This document shows positions 17,279 through 25,530 of a DNA stretch of 64,000 nt, in pieces (position 1 is the first letter of the stretch; each line of letters begins with the position of its first letter). Both the position numbers and the translations under genes were made by a program. This DNA comes from Friedmanniella luteola (GTDB taxonomy: Bacteria; Actinomycetota; Actinomycetes; Propionibacteriales; Propionibacteriaceae), in contig NZ_LT629749.1 of the NCBI RefSeq assembly GCF_900105065.1, forward strand, positions 2,728,001 to 2,792,000, written 5' to 3'. The notes below the pieces were generated by a model. That model did no database searches. It was not told where the DNA came from and saw only the letters and a list, made by a program, of their open reading frames with translations.

Positions 17279-18178
17279 TCAGTCGAGGTTGTGCCGCAGT
17301 CCGGTCGGCACCCGCAGCCCCAGCAGGGCCTCGGTCATCCGGGCGGCGGCGACGGCCGCCCCGACCTCGTGCATCCGCCACAGCCGCGCCCCACCGAGCG
17401 CGCAGGCGGTGGCGGCCGCGAGGGTCGGCGCCAGCCGCTGGGGCTTCGGGAGCCCCGTCGACTCCCCGACGAAGTCCTTGTTGGACACGGCCGCGAGCAG
17501 CGGCAGCCCCAGGTCGGCGATCTCGGGCAGCCGCCGGCTGAGCTCGAGGGTGTGCAGGGTGGTCTTGTTGAGGTCGTGCCCGGGGTCGATGACCAGCTGC
17601 TCCTCCCCCACCCCGTGGTCGAGGGCCCGCTGCACACGGGCCGCGAGGAACCGCTTCACCTCGTCGACGACGTCGTCGTAGCGCGGCCGGCGCAGGTGCT
17701 GGCGGGGCTCGGCCAGGCTGTGCGCCACCACGACGGTGGCAGCGGTGCCGGCGACCACGTCGGCCATCTCCGGGTGGTGCAGCCCGGTGGTGTCGTTGAC
17801 GACGGCCGCCCCGGCCGCGATGCACCGGGCCGCCACCTCCGGCCGGAAGGTGTCGACCGAGATCACCACGTCGGTGGCCGCGGCGACGGCCTCGACGACC
17901 GGCAGCACGCGGTCCAGTTCCTCGGCCTCGCTGACGTCGGGGGTGTCGGGTGAGAACGGCACGCCGCCGACGTCCACCCACCCGGCGCCGGCGGCGGCCG
18001 CGTCGAGGGCGGCCTGCACCGCCCGCTCGAGGGCGTAGGTGCGGCCCTGGTCGTAGAAGGAGTCCGGCGTCCGGTTGACGATGCCCATGACGACGATCTC
18101 GTGGGCGAAGTCGAAGGTCCGCCGGCCGATCGTGCGGACGGGGTGCCGGAGCGGCGGCAGGTAGGGCAGGACGGTCAC
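17279..18178 (-). CDS. folP: Dihydropteroate synthase-like protein, FolP2 type
   Basis: A 299-residue TIM-barrel protein of the pterin-binding family. It keeps MGIVNRTPDSFYDQG at the N-terminus, VNDTTG, IDPGHD, SNKDFVGE and MHEV. The substrate loop that in true DHPS reads GGxSTRPG is replaced here by GGVPFSP (71-77). The same departures occur in mycobacterial FolP2, which lacks DHPS activity in the reports I know, so a role in folate synthesis is doubtful. Start is GTG, with AGGAGG about 12 bases before it. It lies 28 bases after the exporter gene on the same strand and may be co-transcribed with it. Confidence 0.82.
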   Translation of the reverse strand: MTVLPYLPPLRHPVRTIGRRTFDFAHEIVVMGIVNRTPDSFYDQGRTYALERAVQAALDAAAAGAGWVDVGGVPFSPDTPDVSEAEELDRVLPVVEAVAAATDVVISVDTFRPEVAARCIAAGAAVVNDTTGLHHPEMADVVAGTAATVVVAHSLAEPRQHLRRPRYDDVVDEVKRFLAARVQRALDHGVGEEQLVIDPGHDLNKTTLHTLELSRRLPEIADLGLPLLAAVSNKDFVGESTGLPKPQRLAPTLAAATACALGGARLWRMHEVGAAVAAARMTEALLGLRVPTGLRHNLD

Positions 18179-18206
18179 CGGGTCAGTGTTCCTCCTGGCC
18201 CGGCGC

Positions 18207-19637
18207 TCAGCGTCCGGCGACCTCGTCGCCGGCGCTCCGGTGCAGCACGAGTGCCTCGACCAGCGGGTGCAGCATCAGCACGGCCAGCACCCCGAAGGTG
18301 ATCGCGTAGGGGGTGACCGGGTCGAGCCGGCCGGGTCCCGCCGTCAGGTCCACGACCCGCAGGACGACGGCACCGACGGCGACCCCGAGCCCGACCGCGA
18401 CCTGCTGGAGGGTGGAGGCGAGGGTGTTGGCGTCGGTCATGTCGGCGGTGTCGAGGTCGGCGAACTGCAGCGAGTTGTAGGCGCTGAAGCCGACGGAGCG
18501 GAAGACGCCGCTGAGGACCAGGACGGCACCGGTCACGACCAGCGGCGTCCCCGGCCGCAGCATCGCGATCGCCACGAACACCAGCAGGCCGCCGACGATG
18601 CTGGCGATGAGCACGCTGCGGAAGCCGAACGTGCGGATCAGCGGGCTGGTCGCGGGTTTGATGGCCACGTTGCCCAGGAAGAGCAGCAGCACGAGGAGCC
18701 CGGCCTGCACCGGCGACCAGCCGAAGCCGACCTGGAACATCAGCGGCAGCAGGAAGGGGACGGCGCTGATCACCATCCGGTAGACCCCGCCGCCCAGGTT
18801 GCTGACCCGGAACGACTGCAGCCGCAGCGCGCCGAAGCGGAGCAGCGGGTGCGGGGTGCGCCGCAGCCACAGCGCGGTCAAGAGCCCCAGCAGCGCGGCC
18901 ACGACGAGGGTGCCGGCCGGGGCGAGAGCCCCGCCGACGTGCTGGGGGCCCAGCAGCTCGAGCCCGACGAGCAGCGCGGCCAGGGTGCCGGCGCAGAGGC
19001 CGAAGCCGACCAGGTCCAGGGGCGGGACGGACGGCGTCCCGTCCAGCGACGGCACGATCCGGGCGGCGACCACCAGCGCGACCACCCCGAGCGGCAGGTT
19101 GATCAGGAAGATCCAGTGCCAGCTGGCGACGCTGACGATCCAGCCGCCCAGCGCCGGCGCGATGACCGGCGCCACCAGCGCCGGCCAGGTCAGGTAGGCG
19201 ACGGCGTCCAGCAGGTCCTGCTTGGTGGTGACGCGCAGCACGACCAGCCGGCCGACCGGGACCATCAGGGCCCCGCCGACGCCCTGCAGCACCCGCATGC
19301 CGACGAGCACGGGCAGCGTCGTGCTGAGGGCGCAGAGCAGCGACGCCACGGTGAACACCGCGATCGCGGTCACCAGCACCCGGCGGCCCCCGAAACGGTC
19401 GGTCAGCCAGCCGCTGATCGGGATGCCGACGGCGATGGTGACGAGGTAGGCCGTCATGGCCAGGTTGATGTCGACCGGCGCGACGCCCAGGTCGGACGCG
19501 ATGGCCGGGGCCGCCGTCGCGATGACCGTCCCGTCCAGGTTCTCCATGAAGAAGGTCCCGGCGACGAGCAGCGCCAGCGGCCGGTTCAGCGTCGCCGAGC
19601 GCCGGCGGAGGGGCCGGGAGGGAGCGGACGCCGTCAC
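18207..19637 (-). CDS. MFS drug exporter, DHA2 (14-TMS) type
   Basis: A 476-residue proton-driven efflux transporter of the cytoplasmic membrane. Signs of the DHA2 group are motif A in the first cytoplasmic loop (GWLTDRFGGRRVLV), LDGTVIATAAPAIASDL in segment 1 and LQGVGGALMVP in segment 4; about 13-14 hydrophobic segments can be counted. The substrate cannot be predicted. The GTG start follows a TAGGGT box by only eight bases, so the mRNA may be leaderless (see 19646-19663). It is followed by the FolP2-like gene. Confidence 0.9.
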   Translation of the reverse strand: MTASAPSRPLRRRSATLNRPLALLVAGTFFMENLDGTVIATAAPAIASDLGVAPVDINLAMTAYLVTIAVGIPISGWLTDRFGGRRVLVTAIAVFTVASLLCALSTTLPVLVGMRVLQGVGGALMVPVGRLVVLRVTTKQDLLDAVAYLTWPALVAPVIAPALGGWIVSVASWHWIFLINLPLGVVALVVAARIVPSLDGTPSVPPLDLVGFGLCAGTLAALLVGLELLGPQHVGGALAPAGTLVVAALLGLLTALWLRRTPHPLLRFGALRLQSFRVSNLGGGVYRMVISAVPFLLPLMFQVGFGWSPVQAGLLVLLLFLGNVAIKPATSPLIRTFGFRSVLIASIVGGLLVFVAIAMLRPGTPLVVTGAVLVLSGVFRSVGFSAYNSLQFADLDTADMTDANTLASTLQQVAVGLGVAVGAVVLRVVDLTAGPGRLDPVTPYAITFGVLAVLMLHPLVEALVLHRSAGDEVAGR

Positions 19638-19645
19638 GGGGGACG

Positions 19646-19663
19646 ACCCTACCGAACCGGTTC
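19646..19663 (-). promoter_or_regulatory. Putative leaderless promoter and palindromic operator of the exporter gene
   Basis: On the minus strand TAGGGT (19651-19646) could be a -10 box placed eight bases before the GTG start, which would give a leaderless transcript. Directly upstream is the perfect palindrome GAACCGGTTC (19654-19663), located where a repressor would block the polymerase. There is no clear -35 box. Confidence 0.35.
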
Positions 19664-19749
19664 AGCCGGTGCGGCCGCGGCACCGACGGGAGCGGACCGG
19701 TCCCGTCGCGGACCTGCGCCCTGTCGGTGGTCGGTGGTTCCATGACGGG

Positions 19750-20100
19750 GTGGGGACGAGCAGCGACGACTTCGTGGACCTGGCGGGGCAGCTCGAGGAC
19801 GTCGAGCACGTCGACCACGGCCGCTACCTCCAGTTCCTGGTGCACGGGCACGGGTTCGGCTACCTCTGGCTGCCCACCCAGACCGTCGGGCTCAAGCAGG
19901 AGCTCAGCGAGCAGATCGCGCTGGTGGCCGAGCGGCCCGAGGTGTTCGAGGTGCAGTTCACGACCGGGGCGTTCGGCTGGGTCGTCGTGCACCTGGCCGG
20001 GGTCGAGCGGCGCGAGCTGGCCGAGCTGACCTACGAGGCGTGGCGGCTGACGGCGCCGGCCGCCCTGCGCGAGCACCGCCGGGACCGGCTGCCGCGCTGA
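19750..20100 (+). CDS. MmcQ/YjbR-like protein
   Basis: About 116 residues. The pattern LVAERPEVFEVQFTTGAFGWVVVHL followed by EELAEL-type ..RRELAELTYEAWRLTAPAAL matches the C-terminal half of the YjbR/MmcQ fold, a small alpha-beta family with uncertain DNA binding. The start is uncertain: GTG at 19750 gives the usual length but has only a weak ribosome binding site. It is divergent from the exporter gene. Confidence 0.65.
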   Translation: MGTSSDDFVDLAGQLEDVEHVDHGRYLQFLVHGHGFGYLWLPTQTVGLKQELSEQIALVAERPEVFEVQFTTGAFGWVVVHLAGVERRELAELTYEAWRLTAPAALREHRRDRLPR

Positions 20101-20184
20101 CGGTCGGGGCGCGCCGGTCCCCGTCCCCGACCCCGGCGTCGCCGACGATGGCAGCCCCACCCTCCCCGCGTCAGGAGCTCCCTC

Positions 20185-20793
20185 GTGCCCGTCCCACCCC
20201 CCGGGTCCTGGCCCGTGCCGCAGCCGGCCGGCCCCGCGCCCCTCCACCTGCCGCAGTACGACGCCTCCATCGGCCAGGCGGCCTCCCGGTTCTGGCGCAA
20301 GTTCGCCGTCTTCTCGGGCCGGGCCAGCCGCAGCGAGTACTGGTGGTGGGCGCTGATCTCGTTCGTCGTCTCGGCGGTGCTGCAGCTCGCCGGCAGCCTC
20401 GCCACCGGCGGCGGCCTGCTGCTGGCCGGCACCACCCCGGCCTTCGACCTCCGGGCGGTGGTGCGGCCGCTCGCCCCGGCGCTGGTGTGGTCGCTGGTGG
20501 TGCTCGTCCCCAGCATCGCGCTGACCGTGCGCCGGCTGCACGACACCAACCGGTCCGGCTGGTGGTACCTGGTGGTGCTGCCCGGCCTCGCCGGCTCGGT
20601 CCTGCAGCTGGTTGCGTTCAGCGCGCTGGACGAGCAACGGCTGGCGTCGGGCGACCTCGGCGGCCTGGCGCTCGGTCCGCTGGTCGGCGGGCTGGTGCTC
20701 AGCCTGGTCGGGATCGTCGGCAGCATCGCCCTGCTGGTGTTCCTGGTCCTGGGGCCGGACCCGCGCGGCGCCCGCTTCGACCGGCGCGGCTGA
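20185..20793 (+). CDS. DUF805 membrane protein
   Basis: A 202-residue membrane protein of the DUF805 family. After a proline-rich cytoplasmic N-terminus, residues about 37-60 read FWRKFAVFSGRASRSEYWWWALISF, the family hallmark, and later RRLHDTNRSGWWYLVVL. About four membrane segments. Function unknown. Start GTG at 20185, with AGGAG seven bases before it (20173-20177). Confidence 0.88.
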   Translation: MPVPPPGSWPVPQPAGPAPLHLPQYDASIGQAASRFWRKFAVFSGRASRSEYWWWALISFVVSAVLQLAGSLATGGGLLLAGTTPAFDLRAVVRPLAPALVWSLVVLVPSIALTVRRLHDTNRSGWWYLVVLPGLAGSVLQLVAFSALDEQRLASGDLGGLALGPLVGGLVLSLVGIVGSIALLVFLVLGPDPRGARFDRRG

Positions 20794-20844
20794 GAGGTCA
20801 CGGGCCGGGAACGATCCGGGCGCCGGGGAGGGCAACCGGCCCCG

Positions 20845-21450
20845 GTGCCCGGACCTGCTGCCGAGGATCCGGCGACCGCCCTCCTCCCCCGTGGCGTCGG
20901 TCAGGACGGAGGCCCTCGTGACGGTCCTGCTGCAACGCGCGCCCTGCTGCTCGGAGTCGCGGTCGTGACCGCGGTCGCGGTCGTCGTCGGCCTGCTCGCC
21001 CTGGCGGCCGACCGCCGCGAGGGGCAGCGCGACACGGTCGTCCGGGTGGTCGACGGCGACACCGTCGTCGTCGACGACGACGACGCGCAGCACCGCGTGC
21101 GGCTGCTCGACGTCGACACCCCGGAGACCGTGGCGCCGGGCCAGCCGGTGCAGTGCCTCGGCCCCGAGGCCTCCGCCTTGCTGGAGCAGCGGCTGCCAGT
21201 CGGCGCCGAGGTCGTGCTGGAGTTCGACGAGGACCGTCTCGACCGCTACGACCGCGAGCTGGCCGGGGTGTTCGACGCCGACGACGTGCTGGTCAACGCC
21301 GAGATCGCCCGGGCCGGGCTGGGCGTCGCGGTGGTCCACACGCCCAACCGGCGGTTCTACGCCGACGTCCTCGAGGCGCAGGAGGAGGCGGAGCGGCGGG
21401 AGCGCGGGCGCTACTCCCCGTCGCTGGCCTGCACCCCGGGGCCCCGGTGA
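20845..21450 (+). CDS. Membrane-anchored or secreted thermonuclease-like protein (SNase family)
   Basis: A 201-residue protein with a single hydrophobic segment at about residues 33-52 (signal anchor or signal peptide) and a staphylococcal-nuclease fold. The active-site pattern is present: VVDGDTVVV, the arginine and acidic residues in VRLLDVDTPE and the second arginine in DRYDREL. It should cleave extracellular DNA or RNA with calcium. The start is uncertain: GTG at 20845 is used because a GGAGG-like site lies about 13 bases before it. Unlike many homologues there is no C-terminal excalibur domain. Confidence 0.82.
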   Translation: MPGPAAEDPATALLPRGVGQDGGPRDGPAATRALLLGVAVVTAVAVVVGLLALAADRREGQRDTVVRVVDGDTVVVDDDDAQHRVRLLDVDTPETVAPGQPVQCLGPEASALLEQRLPVGAEVVLEFDEDRLDRYDRELAGVFDADDVLVNAEIARAGLGVAVVHTPNRRFYADVLEAQEEAERRERGRYSPSLACTPGPR

Positions 21451-21485
21451 CGGTGGCGGTGGCGGGCAGCGCGCGGGGCGCGGCG

Positions 21486-22097
21486 TCAGGCCGTCGCCCG
21501 GCCCTCGTAGAAGTAGCGCGCCGAGCGGGGCCGCCCCGGCTCGTAGTAGCGGTCCAGCGACGCCCAGGTCAGCCCCACCCGTTCGACCAGCGAGGCCACG
21601 TCGCGGTCGAGGACGCAGCCGGCGACGCGCCGGTTCAGCCCGCTGCACCGCCGCTGCGCGCGGGCGACCGACGCGTCCGGGGCGAGGCCGTGCTCGACGA
21701 GGTGCAGGCTGCCGCCCGGCCGCAGCACCCGGCGGACCTCCCGCAGCGCCGCCACCGGGTCGGGCACGGCGCAGAGCGTCCAGGTGCACAGCACCGCGTC
21801 GACGTGGTCGTCGGGCAGCCCGAGCCGCTGCGCGTCGTCGCCCACGAGCGAGACCGGGACGGTCGAGGCCGCACGACGCCCGGCGGCCAGCTCCAGGGCC
21901 ACCGCGGACGGCTCCACGGCGACGATGCTGCTCACGGCCGGCGGCAGGTGCGGCTGGTTGAGCCCCGAGCCGTACCCGAGCTCCAGGACGTCGCCGGTCA
22001 GCCCGGCGCAGACCCGCCGCCGGATCTCACCGGTGGCCGCGTCGCCGAGCGCCGCCGCCAGGAGCCGGGGCTGCACGTGCCGTCGGTAGAAACCCAC
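21486..22097 (-). CDS. Class I SAM-dependent methyltransferase
   Basis: About 203 residues. The SAM site is visible as VLELGYGSGLNQPHLP (motif I), VAVEPS (motif II), VDAVLCTWTLCAVPDP and LRPGGSLHLVEHG. This fits small UbiE/Methyltransf_11 proteins, with the substrate unknown. Start GTG at 22097 gives GFYRRHVQPRLL, the usual beginning of this subfamily. It lies 46 bases after the histidine kinase gene on the same strand. Confidence 0.85.
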   Translation of the reverse strand: MGFYRRHVQPRLLAAALGDAATGEIRRRVCAGLTGDVLELGYGSGLNQPHLPPAVSSIVAVEPSAVALELAAGRRAASTVPVSLVGDDAQRLGLPDDHVDAVLCTWTLCAVPDPVAALREVRRVLRPGGSLHLVEHGLAPDASVARAQRRCSGLNRRVAGCVLDRDVASLVERVGLTWASLDRYYEPGRPRSARYFYEGRATA

Positions 22098-22143
22098 GGG
22101 CTCACCCTGGCCGCGCGGCGCGGGGCCCGGCAAGAGAGCGGGA

Positions 22144-23532
22144 TCAGGATGCGGGGCCGCGGACGGGGAGGCGGACCCGCAGCACGGTCCGGCCCGGCCG
22201 GGAGTCGATGGTGACGGTCCCGCCGTGCCGCTCCACCACGATCCGCTGCACGATGTCGAGGCCGAGGCCTGTCCCCCGGCCGACCTCCTTCGTCGTGTAG
22301 AACGGCTCGAAGGCGCGGGCGGCGACCTCGGGGGGCATCCCGGTCCCGGTGTCGCTGACCTCGACGACGACGTGGTCACCGTCCGCCGCGGTGCTCAGGC
22401 CCAGCATCCCGGTCCCGCCGAGCGCGTCGACGGCGTTGTCGAGGAGGTTCGTCCAGACCTGGTTGAGCTCGCCGGCGAAGGCGCGGACGCGGGGCACGTC
22501 GGCGCCGTAGCGACGTTCGACGGTGACCCCGGCGAGCTTGTGACCGAGCATCACGAGGGTGCTCTCCAGCCCGTCCCGGAGGTCGACGGTCTGGAGCGAG
22601 CCGCGGTCCATCTGGGAGTAGGAGCGCACCGCGGCCACCAGCTCGGAGACCCGCCGGGTGGACTCGCGGACCTCGCCCAGGAGCCTGTCCACCGCGAGCG
22701 TCGCCGCGACCCAGTCCAGGCCGGGTTCCAGCGCAGCCCCGTCCAGCACGGCGACCGCCCGTTCGCACCAGGCCTCGTCGGCACCGGCACCCGCCAGCGC
22801 CGGCCCGACCGACCAGGCCCGGGACAGCCCGCGCCGGCTCAGCCGGGTCGTCAACGCCTCCTCCGCGTCGGCGAGGGCCAGCAGGTCCACCGGAGGCGTC
22901 CGGCTCTCCAGGTCCAGCCGCAGCCGGTCGAGCTCGGTGAACTGCTCGGCGGTGATCTGGCTCCGGGCCAGCCGGCCGAGCGCGCTGAGCAGCTGCTGGG
23001 AGGCGCCGCCCAACGCGTCGACGGCCCGGGTGGCCGCCGACGCGGGGTTGTTGATCTCGTGGGCCAGGCCGGCGGCCAGGGTGCCGAGGGTGACCAGCGC
23101 CTCCCGCTGCCGAGCCGTCGACTCGATGGAGCGGGCGGTGCGGTAGAGCCCGGCGATCAGGTGCCCCCCGAACGGGAACCAGGCCCCCGTGAGGTCCCGC
23201 AGCACCTCGGCCGGCACCCGGAGGACCCGACCGTCGGCGACGCCGCGGCCCGTCGCCAGGTAGACCCCGTGCTCGTCCCAGGCCCGGAACCCCCCGGCCC
23301 AGCGGCCCGGCACGTCCATCCGGCCGACCACGGTGTCCTCCCGACCGACGTGCCGGACCAGCTCGACCGCCCCGTCCACCAGCACCCACCAGGCGTCGGC
23401 CGGCTGACCCTCGTGGAACAGCACGACGCCCGGCTCGACCCGCACCTCCGCCCCACCGCTGACGAGCGCCTGCAGCTGGGCGTCGGCCAGCCCGTCGAAC
23501 AGGCCGAGCGGGCGGACGTCGCGGAGGTCCAT
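22144..23532 (-). CDS. Histidine kinase with N-terminal cyclic-nucleotide-binding-like domain
   Basis: A 462-residue soluble kinase without membrane segments. Residues 1 to about 125 form a cNMP/Crp-type sensor (LFDGLADAQLQAL .. VVLFHEGQPADAWWVLVDGAVELV). The kinase part begins at about 140, with His158 in AAGLAHEINNPASAA, and ends with NLLDNAVDAL, DTGTGMPP and GRGTGLGLDIV. The start at ATG 23532 shares a base with the stop of the receiver/reductase gene (TGATG), so the two proteins are made together; the receiver encoded upstream is the obvious phosphorylation target. The ligand of the cNMP domain is unknown. Confidence 0.88.
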   Translation of the reverse strand: MDLRDVRPLGLFDGLADAQLQALVSGGAEVRVEPGVVLFHEGQPADAWWVLVDGAVELVRHVGREDTVVGRMDVPGRWAGGFRAWDEHGVYLATGRGVADGRVLRVPAEVLRDLTGAWFPFGGHLIAGLYRTARSIESTARQREALVTLGTLAAGLAHEINNPASAATRAVDALGGASQQLLSALGRLARSQITAEQFTELDRLRLDLESRTPPVDLLALADAEEALTTRLSRRGLSRAWSVGPALAGAGADEAWCERAVAVLDGAALEPGLDWVAATLAVDRLLGEVRESTRRVSELVAAVRSYSQMDRGSLQTVDLRDGLESTLVMLGHKLAGVTVERRYGADVPRVRAFAGELNQVWTNLLDNAVDALGGTGMLGLSTAADGDHVVVEVSDTGTGMPPEVAARAFEPFYTTKEVGRGTGLGLDIVQRIVVERHGGTVTIDSRPGRTVLRVRLPVRGPAS

Positions 23533-25187
23533 CAGGTGCTGGCCAGGTAGCGGTGGACGAGGTGGACCGACATGGCGCCCTCGCCGACGGCGGAGGCCAC
23601 CCGCTTCATGGAGTCCAGCCGGACGTCCCCCGCGGCGAAGACCCCGGGCAGGCTGGTCTCCAGTGCGTACGGGGGGCGCGGCAGCGTCCACGCCCCGGCG
23701 TGGGCCGGCAGCAGCAGGTCCTGCCCCGTCACGACGAACCCGTGGTCGTCCCGCACCACGTCGGCCCCCAGCCAGTCGGTGTGCGGGGTCGCGCCGATGA
23801 AGACGAACAGCCAGCCCGCGCTCACCTGCTCCCGGGTGCCGGACGCGTCCTCGAGGGTCAGCGACTCGAGGTGGCCGTCGCCCGCGCAGCCCACCACCCG
23901 CCGACCGCAGAGCACCTCGATGGTGGGTGCGGCCTCGATCCGGTCCACGAGGTAGCGCGACATCGACGCCTCCAGGGAGGCGCCGCGGACGACCATGACC
24001 ACCCGGGCCGCGAACCGCGCGAGGTTGAGCGCGGCCTGGCCGGCGGAGTTGGCCGAGCCCACCAGGTAGACCTCGTCGCCCGCGCACTGGCTGGCCTCGC
24101 TGGCGGTCGCGCCGTAGTAGATGCCGCGGCCGGTCAGCGCGTCGAGACCGTCGGCCGGCAGGCGCCGGTAGGACACCCCGGTGGCCACGGTGACCGCGCG
24201 CGCCTCGATCTCGACGCCCCCGCTCAGCCGCACCGCCCGGACCGGTCCCCGGGCGTCCAGTCCCTCGACGGTGTGCGCGAGGACGATCTCCGCGCCGAAC
24301 CGGGACGCCTGGGCCACCGCCCGGCGGGTCAGGTCCGCGCCACTGAGCCCGCGGGGGAAACCGAGGTAGTTCTCGATCGCCGCGCTCTGGCCCGCCTGTC
24401 CCCCGGGGGCCTCGCGCTCGACGATGACGGTGCTCAGCCCCTCCGACGCGCCGTAGACCGCCGCGGCCAGTCCCGCCGGACCGCCGCCGATGATGCAGAG
24501 GTCGTAGAGCGGCTGCTGCGCCCGGGTCGGCAGGCCGAGCGCGCCGGCGAGGTCGAGGGTCGACGGCGACCGCAGGGTGTCCCCGTCGGGCACCAGCACC
24601 AGGGGGAGGTCGGTGGGTCCGGCCCCGGCGAGGTCGCGGAGCCGCGACGCCTCCGCGTCGCGCTCGATGTCGTACCAGCGGTAGGGCACGTGGTTGCGGG
24701 CGAGGAAGGTCTTGACCTCATAGCTGCGCTCCGACCAGCGGTCGCCGACCACCCGGACGTCCGCGGTGTGGTCGGGGTGCTCCTCGCGCCAGTCGTCCAG
24801 GAGGTCCTGGACCACCGGGAAGAGCCGGTCCTCGGGCGGGTCCCAGGGCTTGAGCAGGTAGTAGTCGAGACCGATCTCGTTGATGGCGGAGATGGCGACG
24901 TCGGTGTCGGCGTACGCCGTCAGGAGCAGGCTCTTGGACCCGGGCGCGAGCTCCCGGGCCCGGTCCAGCACCTCGATGCCGGTCACCCCGGGCATCCGCT
25001 GGTCGGCCGCCACCAGCGCGACCGGTTGCCCCTGCAGCGCCAGTCGGTTCAACGCGTCCAGCGCCTGGGCTCCCGACGTCGCCCGGACGACCCGGTACTC
25101 CTCGCCGAAACGGTCCCGGAGGTCACGGGCGATCGCGGCCGACACCACCGGGTCGTCGTCCACGGTGAGGATCGCCGGTCGGGCCAT
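23532..25187 (-). CDS. Response-regulator receiver fused to thioredoxin-reductase-like flavoprotein
   Basis: A 551-residue fusion. Residues 1-135 are a receiver (VDDD, phospho-acceptor Asp62, LLLTAY, LLKPW). Residues about 144-225 look like a glutaredoxin/thioredoxin fold, but the CPxC active site is replaced by WSERS. Residues 229-551 are a thioredoxin-reductase fold with FAD motif IIGGGPAGLAAAVYG and NADPH motif VGSANSAGQAA. The redox CATC of thioredoxin reductase reads GATA (about 359-362), so the usual disulfide chemistry is impossible. ATG 25187 has GAGGAGG seven bases upstream. Likely phosphorylated by the kinase encoded next. Output unknown: NADPH oxidase activity or signalling are both possible. 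Confidence 0.88.
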   Translation of the reverse strand: MARPAILTVDDDPVVSAAIARDLRDRFGEEYRVVRATSGAQALDALNRLALQGQPVALVAADQRMPGVTGIEVLDRARELAPGSKSLLLTAYADTDVAISAINEIGLDYYLLKPWDPPEDRLFPVVQDLLDDWREEHPDHTADVRVVGDRWSERSYEVKTFLARNHVPYRWYDIERDAEASRLRDLAGAGPTDLPLVLVPDGDTLRSPSTLDLAGALGLPTRAQQPLYDLCIIGGGPAGLAAAVYGASEGLSTVIVEREAPGGQAGQSAAIENYLGFPRGLSGADLTRRAVAQASRFGAEIVLAHTVEGLDARGPVRAVRLSGGVEIEARAVTVATGVSYRRLPADGLDALTGRGIYYGATASEASQCAGDEVYLVGSANSAGQAALNLARFAARVVMVVRGASLEASMSRYLVDRIEAAPTIEVLCGRRVVGCAGDGHLESLTLEDASGTREQVSAGWLFVFIGATPHTDWLGADVVRDDHGFVVTGQDLLLPAHAGAWTLPRPPYALETSLPGVFAAGDVRLDSMKRVASAVGEGAMSVHLVHRYLAST

Positions 25188-25394
25188 CAGCGGCCTCCTC
25201 GCCTCTGCGGCGGTGGCCCCGGTCCTCGCGCGACCCCGCGATGGGCAGCAACGTAGCGCAGCACGACGCCGTCCGGCAGCCCTCCGCCCGGACGAGCCCG
25301 CCGCGGGCAACCCCCGTCCGGGACCGGTTCGGCGGCCGCCGACGCGCGGGCGCCGACGGACTGTCCCGCACCGGTCGCCGCGCAGGTCTTGACC

Positions 25395-25446
25395 GTTCAC
25401 CCGGTCCACGGACGGTCGCCGAGGCTCCCCGCGCCGTTCACCACGG
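25395..25446 (+). promoter_or_regulatory. PHO-box-like repeats upstream of phoD
   Basis: Within the 343-base gap between the reductase fusion and phoD (25188-25530), GTTCACCCGG (25395-25404) and GTTCACCACGG (25436-25446) match the direct-repeat unit bound by PhoP in streptomycetes. The two copies are 41 bases apart, not in tandem. GTTCACCCGG is preceded by CTTGACC. I see nothing else definite in this gap. Confidence 0.4.
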
Positions 25447-25530
25447 GGGCGCCGGACGGCGGTCTCCGGCTGGGAGGAAGGCCTTGCCCCTGCCCGCACC
25501 CGCGGGCCCGTTCCCCCCGACGGAGTTCTC

